Positions 7,310 to 13,859 of a DNA stretch of 46,569 bases are shown piece by piece. The first letter of the stretch is position 1, and each line of letters opens with the position of its first letter. The translations under genes and the position numbers were made by a program. The notes beneath the pieces are model-generated. The model searched no databases and had not been told where the DNA came from. It worked only from the letters and a program-made list of their open reading frames with translations. Where the stretch lies: positions 1 to 46,569 of the forward strand of contig CAIVVS010000230.1 of NCBI GenBank assembly GCA_903909415.1. The letters are read 5' to 3'. Origin of the DNA: an uncultured Pseudomonadota bacterium (GTDB lineage: Bacteria; Pseudomonadota; Gammaproteobacteria; Burkholderiales; SG8-39).

Positions 7310-8326
7310 ATGACGCGCGCCCTGTTGCTTTTCGCGATGCTGTCGGCCGTGCTGCTTGGCGGCTGCGCGTCGATGGTGCCGCAGACCATGGGCCTGCGCA
7401 CCGACTGGCCCGAGGGCGTCGCGCGGCGCGTGGAGATGTCCGACACGCCGTTCTTCCCGCAACTGGACAACCAGTGCGGGCCGGCCGCGCTTGCCACCGT
7501 GCTGGTCGGCAGTGGCGTCGACACCACGCCGGAACGACTCACCGACTACGTCTACCTGCCGGCGCGCGAGGGCAGCCTGCAGGCCGACATGCTGGCCGCG
7601 CCCAGGCGCCTGGGCCGCGTGTCCTGGCAACTGGCGCCGCGTTTCGATGACCTGCTGCGCGAAGTCGCGGCCGGCAATCCGGTGATCGTGCTGCAGGACC
7701 TCGGCCTGCCGCCGTTCACCAACTGGCACTACGCGGTGGTGGTCGGCTACGACTACGAGGCGGGCGAACTCTACCTGCGCTCCGGGCAGTCCCGGCGCAA
7801 GGCCGTGCCGTTCACGGTGTTCGAGTACACCTGGAAGCCGGGCGGCTACTGGGCGATGGTGGCGATGCCGCCCGGACGCATTCCCGCGAGCGCGACCGAG
7901 TCCGGCTACCTTGCCGCGGTGGCGGCGCTGGACCGTGTTGCCGGGTCCGCTACCGGCATTCTCGCTGCCGGAATCCCCGCTGCCGCGGCGCCGGCGACCG
8001 CAGCTTGGCGCGCGTTCACCGAACGCTGGCCCGGCAATGCGAGCGCGTCCGTGGGGCTGGCCAACCGGCACTACGCCGCCGGGGAACTGGGCGAGGCCGA
8101 ATCGGTGCTGCGCCAGGCTGCGGCGCGCAACCCCGGCTCGCTGCCGGTGATGAACAACCTCGCCCAGGTCCTGTCCGACCTCGGGCGCAACGACGAGGCG
8201 CTGGCGGTCATAGGACGCGCCGGCGCGGCGCCGGACGGCCCGTTCGCGGCGGCCCTGCAGCAGACGCGCGCGCTGGTGCTGCAGCGCCTCGCGGACGGCG
8301 CGGGCGCATCGCGCGGCCCCCGATGA
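7310..8326 (+). CDS. PA2778 family cysteine peptidase with C-terminal TPR, lipoprotein
   Basis: The start at ATG 7310 puts a lipoprotein signal peptide at the N terminus (RALLLFAMLSAVLLGGC, lipobox LGGC); a GTG at 7238 would add 24 residues without a ribosome-binding site. A papain-like C39-type domain follows, with the probable catalytic Cys in PQLDNQCGPAALATVL and His in TNWHYAVVVGYD. The C-terminal third, after an Ala/Pro-rich linker, has tetratricopeptide-like repeats (WPGNASASVGLANRHYAAGE and the repeat around NPGSLPVMNNLAQVL). The protein should be anchored in a membrane facing the periplasm. C39 domains usually cleave double-glycine leaders, but the physiological substrate of this family is not known. 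It is paired with the PA2779-like gene as in other genomes. Confidence 0.87.
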   Translation: MTRALLLFAMLSAVLLGGCASMVPQTMGLRTDWPEGVARRVEMSDTPFFPQLDNQCGPAALATVLVGSGVDTTPERLTDYVYLPAREGSLQADMLAAPRRLGRVSWQLAPRFDDLLREVAAGNPVIVLQDLGLPPFTNWHYAVVVGYDYEAGELYLRSGQSRRKAVPFTVFEYTWKPGGYWAMVAMPPGRIPASATESGYLAAVAALDRVAGSATGILAAGIPAAAAPATAAWRAFTERWPGNASASVGLANRHYAAGELGEAESVLRQAAARNPGSLPVMNNLAQVLSDLGRNDEALAVIGRAGAAPDGPFAAALQQTRALVLQRLADGAGASRGPR

Positions 8327-8346
8327 GCATCGCGAAGGAACCGCCG

Positions 8347-8568
8347 ATGGAAACCGCATGGATCGTGTTCCATCCGTTCTTCACCGTGGCCGCGCAACGG
8401 CCGCGTGATGCCGGCCTGCCGGGCGAACTCGCGCTGTGCTGCTGGGAAGGCGAGGGAGGACGGCTCGACAGCATCGCCCTTCGCAGCGGCGTCGCTGGCG
8501 TCCGCCCGGGCACCGCCGGCCTTCGGCCGAGCATCGCCGGCCTTCGGCCGCGGCCACGCCGCCGCTGA
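8347..8568 (+). CDS. Possible small hypothetical protein
   Basis: A short frame from ATG 8347, preceded by aaggaa at 8336-8341; an in-frame ATG at 8323 would overlap the peptidase stop. The 73-residue product begins METAWIVFHPFFTVAAQRP and ends in a low-complexity tail (GLRPSIAGLRPRPRRR) encoded by a 16-bp direct repeat. No family is recognised. It may be a real small gene coupled to the peptidase or simply 3' untranslated sequence with hairpins. Weak call. Confidence 0.25.
   Translation: METAWIVFHPFFTVAAQRPRDAGLPGELALCCWEGEGGRLDSIALRSGVAGVRPGTAGLRPSIAGLRPRPRRR
8514..8550. repeat. Two 16-bp self-complementary direct repeats
   Basis: CGCCGGCCTTCGGCCG occurs at 8514-8529 and again at 8535-8550, separated by agcat. 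Each copy can fold into a CGGCC/GGCCG stem with a TTC loop. They lie between the peptidase gene and the CsbD-type gene and could serve as an mRNA 3' end. Confidence 0.6.
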
Positions 8569-8616
8569 AACGCGCGCCGCGTCCGCGAACCCGGACGCGA
8601 ACCCCGGACGCTTATA

Positions 8617-8628
8617 TGTGGTGCCACA
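8617..8628. promoter_or_regulatory. Palindromic operator candidate B (TGTGGTGCCACA)
   Basis: A perfect dyad TGTGG-TG-CCACA followed by CAGAC. It is the most diverged member of the set (5 of 8 conserved positions of GTnCG-n4-CGnAC), but its centre is 106 bp upstream of the CsbD-type start, close to the distance of site A from its gene. Confidence 0.4.
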
Positions 8629-8728
8629 CAGACGTCGTGTCGCCCGCGGCCTAGCCTTGCGTTGAAGGCATGGCAGGGCGGGCGCGGCCCGCACCGGGAC
8701 CATGACCGCCAACCGGAAGGACACGCAC

Positions 8729-8944
8729 ATGAACTGGGATCGGATCGAAGGCAACTGGAAGCAATTCAAGGGCGACGTGAAGCAGCAGTGGGGGCAGCTC
8801 ACGGACGATGAACTCGACGTGATCGCCGGCAAGCGCGACAAGCTCGCCGGGCGCATCCAGGAGTCCTACGGGATCACCAAGGACGCGGCCGAAGCCCAGC
8901 TCGCCAAGTGGCAGTCGGAGATGAAGGCGGTCAAGCACATCTGA
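8729..8944 (+). CDS. CsbD family stress-response protein
   Basis: A 71-residue hydrophilic protein. The start at 8729 is preferred over an in-frame ATG at 8702 because GGAAGGA ends 7 bp upstream and family members begin with MNWDxIEGNWKQ. The sequence has the CsbD core: WDRIEGNWKQFKGDVKQQWG, then the DELDVIAGKRDKLAGRIQESYG segment. CsbD proteins are small, abundant, general-stress-induced cytoplasmic proteins of unknown mechanism. The gene lies in a run of stress and envelope genes, with candidate operator B about 100 bp upstream, which fits stress-controlled expression. Confidence 0.93.
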   Translation: MNWDRIEGNWKQFKGDVKQQWGQLTDDELDVIAGKRDKLAGRIQESYGITKDAAEAQLAKWQSEMKAVKHI

Positions 8945-8987
8945 GCCGCGCGCAGGCCGCGGTGAAACGAATGCGAAAGGAAACACG

Positions 8988-9614
8988 ATGAACAAGTTCA
9001 GGATGAAACAGGCACTGGTCGCCACCGCGCTGCTGTTCAGCGCGGGCGCCGGCGCACAGACCGCGGCACCCGCGATGTCCCCCGAGGTTTACAAGGGCGA
9101 GCGCGCGCAGCTGTCCATCGCCCACAAGGCGGACAAGGATGCGTGCAGCCACCTCAACGCCAACGCCAAGGACATCTGCAAGGCCGAGGCGGACGGCAAG
9201 GACAAGGTCGCGCGTGCCGACCTCGAGGAGAAGTACCGCCCCTCGGAAAAGAACGCCTACAAGGTGCGCATGGCCAAGGCGGACTCGGCCTACATGGTGT
9301 CGCGCGAGAAATGCGACGACCTGTCGGGCAACGTCAAGGACGTGTGCGTGAAGGAAGCCAAGGCAGCGTCGGTGGCGGCCAAGGCCGACGCCCGCGCGAT
9401 GCTCAAGACCCAGAACGCCAACGATGACGCCGCGGCGGCGACGTCGAAGGCGAAGGGGGTCGCCCGCGAGGAAGGCGCCGAGGCACGCCGCGAGGCGTCC
9501 AAGTCCAAGCGCGAAGCGGACTACGCGGTGGCCAAGGAGAAGTGCGACGCCTTCGTCGACGAGGCGAAGGACACCTGCCTCACGCGGGCCAAGACCCGCT
9601 TCGGCATGTCCTGA
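8988..9614 (+). CDS. Secreted Lys/Ala-rich protein with three CX10C repeats
   Basis: A 208-residue protein with a clear Sec signal peptide (KQALVATALLFSAGAGAQ) and ribosome-binding site GAAAGGAAA. The mature part is charged and alanine-rich, with three copies of a unit ending K-D-x-C in which two cysteines are spaced exactly CX10C: C53/C64, C109/C120 and C186/C197. Each unit reads roughly EKCDxLxxxxKDxCxxEAK, and units are linked by helical, Lys/Ala/Glu-rich segments. Even cysteine number and periplasmic export suggest three disulfide-closed helical hairpins. Similar proteins occur in Burkholderiales near BON and glycine-zipper genes and are often loosely annotated as TolA-like. Function is unknown; an envelope stress or structural role is inferred from context. 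Confidence 0.8.
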   Translation: MNKFRMKQALVATALLFSAGAGAQTAAPAMSPEVYKGERAQLSIAHKADKDACSHLNANAKDICKAEADGKDKVARADLEEKYRPSEKNAYKVRMAKADSAYMVSREKCDDLSGNVKDVCVKEAKAASVAAKADARAMLKTQNANDDAAAATSKAKGVAREEGAEARREASKSKREADYAVAKEKCDAFVDEAKDTCLTRAKTRFGMS

Positions 9615-9685
9615 AGCAGGCCGGGCCGGCCGCTGGCGGGCCCGGATTCGCAAGTCCGGAACGAACCACACCAAGAGGCACGAAC

Positions 9686-9910
9686 ATGATCATGAACATC
9701 GTCAGGAAACTGGGTACGGCCACGGTGGCCGCGGCCGCGCTGGGCATGCTGGGCGGTTGCGCCGGCATGAGCACGCAGGAGAAGAACACGGCGATCGGCG
9801 CCGGCGTGGGCGGCGCAGCCGGCGCGGTGCTGGGCGGTGGCGTGGTGGGCACGGCCGCGGGCGCCGTCGTGGGCGGCGTGATCGGCCACGAAGTCAGCAA
9901 GCCCAAGTAA
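9686..9910 (+). CDS. Glycine-zipper lipoprotein (OsmB/17-kDa antigen-like)
   Basis: A 74-residue protein whose start at 9686 is supported by AGAGG 7 bp upstream. The signal peptide ends in the lipobox LGGC (GMLGGCAGMSTQEK), so the mature protein is a lipid-anchored peptide of about 50 residues. Nearly all of it is a glycine zipper: AIGAGVGGAAGAVLGGG then GTAAGAVVGGVIGHEV, a pattern that forms membrane-embedded helical hairpins. Relatives include OsmB-type osmotically inducible lipoproteins and the N-terminal part of 17-kDa surface antigens. It follows the CX10C-repeat gene by 71 bp and is closed by a strong hairpin terminator. A structural envelope role under osmotic stress is inferred. Confidence 0.88.
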   Translation: MIMNIVRKLGTATVAAAALGMLGGCAGMSTQEKNTAIGAGVGGAAGAVLGGGVVGTAAGAVVGGVIGHEVSKPK

Positions 9911-9926
9911 GCCACCGTCGGGCCAT

Positions 9927-9969
9927 CGCGCGCCGCGCCCGGCAGGTCAGGGCGCGCCGCGCGGCTTTT
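9927..9969 (+). terminator. Rho-independent terminator after the glycine-zipper gene
   Basis: Arms CGCGCGCCGCGCCC (9927-9940) and GGGCGCGCCGCGCG (9950-9963) form a 14-bp stem with one mismatch and a 9-nt loop, followed by GCTTTT. It separates the plus-strand run from the convergent Crp/Fnr gene. Confidence 0.75.
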
Positions 9970-10008
9970 CGCTTTCGCGCGGGCGCACGCGCAGCGGCCC
10001 CAGATTCC

Positions 10009-10773
10009 CTAGCTGCGGCGCGCGCTCAGCAGGCTGGAGGTCGCCACGATGTGCGGGTGGGTGGGCAATTCGCTCAGCAGCCGGTCGAACTCCTTCTTCA
10101 CCACCGCATAGCACTCGCAGACGCGCTTCTCCAGCATCGGGCGGTCCAGCACCGTGATGTGGCCGCGGCTGTAGCGGATCAGGCCGTCGCGCTGCAGGTG
10201 GCCGGCCGCCTCGGTGACGCCCTCCCGGCGCACGCCCAGCATGTTGGCGATCAGTTCCTGTGTCATGGTCAGTTCGTTGCCCGCGAGCCGGTCCAGGCTC
10301 AGCAGCAGCCAGCGGCACAACTGCTGCTCGACCGTATGGTGCCGGTTGCACACGGCGGTCTGCGCCATCTGGGTGATCAGCGCCTGGGTATAGCGCAGCA
10401 GCAGGTGCATCACCGGCCCGCCGCGCTGGAACTCCTGCTTGAGCAGGCCCGCCCTCAGGCGGTAGGCGAAGCCCGCGCTTTGCACCACCGCGCGGCTGGG
10501 CGTGGTCTCGCCGCCCATGAACAGGGCGATGCCGAGGATGCCCTCGTTGCCGACCACGGCGATCTCGGCCGAGGCACCGTCCTCCATCACGTACAGCAGG
10601 GAAATGATGCAGGTCACGGGGAAGTACACATGGTGCAGCCGGCCGCCGGATTCATACAGCGCGTCGCCCAGCGGCATGGGCACGAGTTCCAGGTTCGGCA
10701 GCAGGCGCTGGTACTCGGCCTCGGGCAGCGCGGCCAGGAGGTGGTTGTCCAGCGGGGATTGGGGCGGTTTCAT
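10009..10773 (-). CDS. Crp/Fnr family transcriptional regulator (first paralogue)
   Basis: A 254-residue regulator with ribosome-binding site AAAGGAGT 7 bp before the ATG. Residues about 15-125 form a cyclic-nucleotide-binding-like beta-roll (HHVYFPVTCIISLLYVMEDG, AEIAVVGNEGILGI), followed by the dimerisation helix and a C-terminal winged helix-turn-helix (TQELIANMLGVRREGVTEAAGHLQ, then LIRYSRGHITVLDR). No FNR-type N-terminal cysteine cluster is seen, so it probably responds to a ligand or redox cue other than an iron-sulfur cluster. A 26-bp near-perfect palindrome sits 97 bp upstream of its start, suggesting autoregulation. A paralogue with an almost identical recognition helix is encoded at 13860-14558. 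Confidence 0.92.
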   Translation of the reverse strand: MKPPQSPLDNHLLAALPEAEYQRLLPNLELVPMPLGDALYESGGRLHHVYFPVTCIISLLYVMEDGASAEIAVVGNEGILGIALFMGGETTPSRAVVQSAGFAYRLRAGLLKQEFQRGGPVMHLLLRYTQALITQMAQTAVCNRHHTVEQQLCRWLLLSLDRLAGNELTMTQELIANMLGVRREGVTEAAGHLQRDGLIRYSRGHITVLDRPMLEKRVCECYAVVKKEFDRLLSELPTHPHIVATSSLLSARRS

Positions 10774-10869
10774 GAGGGGACTCCTTTGTTCCGGGTTGGC
10801 AGGGGGGGCCGGGACAAACTCCGATTAGCGCCACGATCTACCGACGCAGGGTAGCACCCGGCCTGGACG

Positions 10870-10895
10870 CCATATGTGCGTATCCGTACATATGG
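10870..10895. promoter_or_regulatory. 26-bp palindrome (operator candidate H) between Crp/Fnr and transglutaminase genes
   Basis: Arms CCATATGTGCG and CGTACATATGG around a TATC centre match at 10 of 11 positions. The inner 14 bp (10876-10889, GTGCGTATCCGTAC) fit the GTnCG-n4-CGnAC motif found elsewhere in the cluster. The centre is 109 bp from the Crp/Fnr start codon. Autoregulation is inferred. Confidence 0.65.
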
Positions 10896-10949
10896 GCGGG
10901 ATTGCCCGTTTGCTACGACGGCCCACCGGCCTGCCGGTTGGCAGGCTTG

Positions 10950-10963
10950 GTTCGGCAGCGCAC
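10950..10963. promoter_or_regulatory. Palindromic operator candidate C (GTTCGGCAGCGCAC)
   Basis: Matches candidate A at 12 of 14 positions and is followed by GGA. It lies upstream of the transglutaminase-like gene and its possible leader ORF, with its centre 137 bp before the leader ATG and 175 bp before the main start. It is on the far side of palindrome H from the Crp/Fnr gene. Confidence 0.5.
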
Positions 10964-11093
10964 GGAATCCCGGCGGGCGGAAATGCATCCTCCCGCGGCA
11001 TGGACGGCACCGGCCGCAGGCCGGCCCGTCCTTCGGGGAAGGTCGAACCGCCACCCATGCCGCAGGCCCGCGCGGCCCGGAGAAGGAACCGCC

Positions 11094-11135
11094 ATGAACG
11101 CCGTCCCGATCGCCTTGCCACGGGTGCCGCAATGA
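11094..11135 (+). CDS. Possible 13-residue leader ORF overlapping the transglutaminase start
   Basis: MNAVPIALPRVPQ is preceded by AAGGA (11083-11087, 6 bp spacing), the only good ribosome-binding site here. Its stop overlaps the downstream start as aATGA, so translation of the main gene may depend on it. A frameshift relative to relatives would look the same and cannot be excluded from this sequence alone. Confidence 0.35.
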   Translation: MNAVPIALPRVPQ

Positions 11136-12013
11136 TCCGCCTGGACCTCTCCATCGGACTCGACTACCTGGTGGCGGACGGGCCGGGCGATTTCATCCTG
11201 AACATCCAGGCGGCGCGCACCCGCCTGCAGAACGTGGTGGCCGAGAACCTGGAGATCCATCCCGGCAAGGCGCCGCCGGTGAACTCGGTCGGGCCCGAGG
11301 GCACGCGCTACATGCAGGTGAACGCGGCGCGCGGGCGCTTGTCCATCCGCTACGCGGCGACGGTGGACATCGACCACCACTTCGAGGCGCCGGCGGCGAT
11401 CTGGGAAGTGCCGGTGTCGCTGCTGCCGCCGGCGGTGCTGGTCTACCTCTATCCCAGCCGGTACTGCCAGTCGGATGCGCTGCGCGCCGTGGCCACGCGC
11501 GAGTTCGGCGCGATGCCGCACGGCTACGGCCGCGTGCTGGCGATCCAGCAGTGGGTGCGCGGGCGCACGCTGTTCCTCGGCGGCAGCTCCAATGCGAGCA
11601 CCTCGGCGCTGGAGACGATGGAGGAGAAGGTCGGGGTGTGCCGCGATTTCGCGCACCTGATGATCGCGCTGTGCCGCGCGCTCAACCTGCCGGCGCGTTT
11701 CGTCTCGGGCATCGACTACGGCGCCGATCCCGCGCTGGGCGCCCCCGACTTCCACGCCTATGTGGAGGTGTTCCTCGGCGGGCGCTGGTACCTGTTCGAG
11801 CCCACCGGCATCTCGCCGCCCACCGGCCTGGTGCGCATCGGCACCGGCCGCGACGCCGCGGACGTGTCCTTCGCCACCACCTTCGGCGCGGTCAGCGCGG
11901 CAGTGCCGGTGATCGGCATACGCGCGGTCGAGGATGCGCGCCTGGGCCTGGACATGCCGCTGCATTGCATGCAGGCGGTGTCGTCGATGGAGACGGAGCC
12001 GGGTTTCGCCTGA
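11132..12013 (+). CDS. Transglutaminase-like family protein
   Basis: A 293-residue cytoplasmic protein beginning MIRLDLSIGLDYLV, which matches the family's usual beta-sandwich N terminus (DFILNIQAARTRLQNVVAENL). The papain-like core has the catalytic Cys in EEKVGVCRDFAHLMIALCR and His in DFHAYVEVFLGGRWYLFEPTG. The position that is usually Asp in this motif (FDPT) is Glu here (FEPT), an unusual but chemically similar substitution. Bacterial members are probable peptidases or cross-linking enzymes of unknown substrate. The ATG at 11132 has no ribosome-binding site of its own and overlaps the stop of a short upstream ORF, so translation is probably coupled. Candidate operators C and H lie upstream. 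Confidence 0.85.
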   Translation: MIRLDLSIGLDYLVADGPGDFILNIQAARTRLQNVVAENLEIHPGKAPPVNSVGPEGTRYMQVNAARGRLSIRYAATVDIDHHFEAPAAIWEVPVSLLPPAVLVYLYPSRYCQSDALRAVATREFGAMPHGYGRVLAIQQWVRGRTLFLGGSSNASTSALETMEEKVGVCRDFAHLMIALCRALNLPARFVSGIDYGADPALGAPDFHAYVEVFLGGRWYLFEPTGISPPTGLVRIGTGRDAADVSFATTFGAVSAAVPVIGIRAVEDARLGLDMPLHCMQAVSSMETEPGFA

Positions 12014-12016
12014 GCG

Positions 12017-12053
12017 GTCGCGGCCGCGGCGCCGCCGCGCGGACCGCGACTTT
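12017..12053 (+). terminator. Hairpin after the transglutaminase-like gene
   Basis: Outer arms GTCGCGG (12017-12023) and CCGCGAC (12044-12050) enclose further G+C-rich complementarity and are followed by TTT. It ends directly at operator candidate D. Confidence 0.5.
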
Positions 12054-12067
12054 GTTCGCCAGCGCAC
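12054..12067. promoter_or_regulatory. Palindromic operator candidate D (GTTCGCCAGCGCAC)
   Basis: Matches candidate A at 13 of 14 positions and is followed by GGAC, as at candidate C. It lies 229 bp before the OmpA-like start but only 35 bp before a possible small ORF at 12102. Confidence 0.5.
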
Positions 12068-12101
12068 GGACACCGGTCGCACGCCCGCGTAACTTCGAGG
12101 C

Positions 12102-12299
12102 ATGGATACGCGACGCCTTCCGGACCCCGACGACCTCTGGCTGCTCTGGCCGGGCAACCCGTATCGCACCGACTCCTTCCTTCCCGCCAACCCGCCCTGC
12201 GATGGCTTCGCAAGTCGGATCCTGCGGGCCACGGGGCAACCCGCGGAATACCTGCCGGACACCGGTCTGCAACACCCTCCCGAGGAAATCGCACCATGA
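12102..12299 (+). CDS. Possible small ORF overlapping the OmpA-like gene
   Basis: A 65-codon frame (MDTRRLPDPDDLWLLWPGNP...) whose TGA overlaps the OmpA-like ATG as ATGA. It has no clear ribosome-binding site and no recognised family. The overlap is compatible with translational coupling, but in such G+C-rich DNA it can arise by chance; otherwise 12014-12295 is a long 5' region. Confidence 0.25.
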   Translation: MDTRRLPDPDDLWLLWPGNPYRTDSFLPANPPCDGFASRILRATGQPAEYLPDTGLQHPPEEIAP

Positions 12300-13027
12300 A
12301 CATCATGCAAACAGCAGTGCTCGCGGCCGTCGCCGCGATGAGCGTCGGCCCGCTTTCGGCCTTCGCGCAGGACACCAGGAAGGACACGACGAACCAGGGT
12401 TACCTGGTCGACTCGTTCGGCAACAACATCACCACCAGCTCGACCACCGGCCTGTGCTGGCGCGACATGGAGTGGACGCCGGCGCGCGCCAAGGAGCCCT
12501 GCGACTACGTGCCCAAGCCGGTCGCCGCCGCGCCGGCAGCCACGCCTGCCCCCGCACCGCAGCCCCGCGCCGCCGACGTGGTCCCGCGGGCGCCGCTGGC
12601 TGCCGCGCCGGCTCTGGCCCCTGTCCCGGTGCTGCCGCAGAAGATGAGTTTCTCGGCCGACGCGCTGTTCGCGTTCGACAAGTCCACGCTCAAGCCCGAA
12701 GGCATGGTCATGCTCGATGACCTGGTGCGCCAGTTGCAGGGAGTGAGCTTCGATCGCATCGTCGCTACCGGCCACACCGACCGCATCGGCAGCAACGCGT
12801 ACAACCAGAAGCTCTCCGAGCGCCGCGCCCACACCGTCAAGGACTACCTGGTCGCCAAGAACGTGCAGGCGGCGCGGGTGGAGGCGGTGGGCAAGGGCGA
12901 GATGGAGCCCGAGACCAAGCTGGATACCTGCAAGGGCAGCAAGGGCGCCAAGCTGATCGCCTGCCTGCAGCCCGACCGCCGCGTGGACGTCGAGATGCAC
13001 GGCACCAAGTCCGCGAGCGCAAGGTAG
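12296..13027 (+). CDS. OmpA family outer-membrane/peptidoglycan-binding protein
   Basis: A 243-residue exported protein with ribosome-binding site GAGGAAA and a Sec signal peptide (MQTAVLAAVAAMSVGPLSAFAQ). Residues 25-75 are a short region with two Cys (GLCWRDMEW, EPCDYVPK), followed by an Ala/Pro-rich spacer. The C-terminal OmpA-like domain begins at MSFSADALFAFDKSTLKPEG and contains the peptidoglycan-binding signature ATGHTDRIGSNAYNQKLSERRAHTVKDYL. Two further Cys (LDTCKG, IACLQPDRRVDVE) probably form a disulfide within this domain. It resembles short Burkholderiales OmpA proteins that lack the eight-stranded barrel. It probably tethers the outer envelope to peptidoglycan. A BON lipoprotein gene follows after 96 bp. 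Confidence 0.92.
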   Translation: MNIMQTAVLAAVAAMSVGPLSAFAQDTRKDTTNQGYLVDSFGNNITTSSTTGLCWRDMEWTPARAKEPCDYVPKPVAAAPAATPAPAPQPRAADVVPRAPLAAAPALAPVPVLPQKMSFSADALFAFDKSTLKPEGMVMLDDLVRQLQGVSFDRIVATGHTDRIGSNAYNQKLSERRAHTVKDYLVAKNVQAARVEAVGKGEMEPETKLDTCKGSKGAKLIACLQPDRRVDVEMHGTKSASAR

Positions 13028-13123
13028 GCGATACGGGAAGCAAGGCGTGCGCGCTGCGGGGCCGTTCCGGTCCCGGCGCGCCGGTCCGCGGCATCTGCCC
13101 GGACAACAACAGGGAGTCGAACC

Positions 13124-13435
13124 ATGAAAACAACCGGATTTTTCCGTTCCATGCTGGTGCTGGTGGCATGCGCGCTGATGTCGGCGTGCGCGGGCACCAC
13201 CCACAGCGAGGGCACGGGCGAGTACGTCGACGACACCGTCATCACCACCAAGGTCAAGGCCGCGCTCATGGGCGAGCAGTCGCTCAAGTCGCTGCAGATC
13301 AACGTGGAGACCTTCAAGGGCCGCGTGCAGCTGAGCGGCTTCGTCGACAGCCTGAAGAGCATGGGCACGGCGGTCAGCCTGGCCAGCGGCGTGGCCGGGG
13401 TCAAGTCGGTTCGCGACGACATGCGCCTGCGCTGA
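13124..13435 (+). CDS. BON domain lipoprotein, single domain
   Basis: A 103-residue protein with ribosome-binding site AGGGAG and a lipoprotein signal peptide (SMLVLVACALMSACAG, lipobox MSAC). The mature part is one BON domain: DDTVITTKVKAALMGEQSLKSLQINVETFKGRVQLSGFVDS followed by AVSLASGVAGVKSVRDDM. BON domains bind phospholipid or peptidoglycan surfaces and are typical of OsmY-type osmotic-stress proteins and envelope maintenance lipoproteins such as DolP. It is paralogous to the two-domain protein at 14847-15425. It lies after the OmpA-like gene and before a very strong terminator, so the two probably form an operon. Confidence 0.93.
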   Translation: MKTTGFFRSMLVLVACALMSACAGTTHSEGTGEYVDDTVITTKVKAALMGEQSLKSLQINVETFKGRVQLSGFVDSLKSMGTAVSLASGVAGVKSVRDDMRLR

Positions 13436-13484
13436 TCCGCGGCCCGGCCCGTCGCGCGGTTGCGTGCGGCGGGCCACTGCGACG

Positions 13485-13524
13485 AGGCCCTGCCCGGGCT
13501 GCATCTGCCCGGGCAGGGCCTTTC
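13485..13524 (+). terminator. Strong hairpin terminator after the BON lipoprotein gene
   Basis: A perfect 15-bp stem with arms AGGCCCTGCCCGGGC (13485-13499) and GCCCGGGCAGGGCCT (13507-13521), a 7-nt loop and TTCC after it. The T-tract is short but the stem is exceptionally stable. Confidence 0.75.
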
Positions 13525-13584
13525 CACGTCCGGCGGGGCGCGTGGCGCGGTGCGTACCTCGGTGCGGCGCCGTGGTTGGGTGCC

Positions 13585-13734
13585 TCAGACCACCTTGCGA
13601 CCGCTGATCACGCGCAGCAGCACCGCGATGACGGCGATCACCACCAGGATGTGGATCAGGCCGCCGAGGGTGTAGGCCGTGAGCATGCCCAGGAGCCACA
13701 GGATGACGAGCACGACGGCGATGGTGTAGAGCAT
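13585..13734 (-). CDS. Lmo0937-type very small membrane protein
   Basis: A 49-residue protein made of two hydrophobic helices (MLYTIAVVLVILWLLGML and GGLIHILVVIAVIAVLLRVI) joined by a short turn and ending RVISGRKVV. GGAGGAA lies 6 bp before the ATG. Peptides of this shape, called Lmo0937 or DUF5670 family, are common beside BON and other stress genes; their function is not known. A split version of the cluster's palindrome lies at 13800-13822, 66-88 bp upstream of its start. Confidence 0.85.
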   Translation of the reverse strand: MLYTIAVVLVILWLLGMLTAYTLGGLIHILVVIAVIAVLLRVISGRKVV

Positions 13735-13799
13735 GGGTGTTCCTCCGGTAGATACGTTGGGTTCGCACCGCATGGTCGCAGCGCGCGCGCGGCGCGTCG

Positions 13800-13822
13800 G
13801 TACGCCAGCCATCACAGCGCAC
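13800..13822. promoter_or_regulatory. Split operator candidate I (half-sites 9 bp further apart)
   Basis: GTACGC (13800-13805) and CAGCGCAC (13815-13822) are the exact two halves of candidate E, separated by an extra 9 bp (cagccatca), close to one helical turn. The match continues as CCCG on the right. It lies upstream of the Lmo0937-type gene. Confidence 0.35.
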
Positions 13823-13859
13823 CCGGTCCGCGGCCGCCGTTCATGGCCGCCGGGCGCGG

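Noticed and set aside
10913..13822. A 969-codon minus-strand open frame
   Set aside because: It is the antisense shadow of the transglutaminase, OmpA-like and BON genes, which have domains, signal peptides and ribosome-binding sites on the plus strand.
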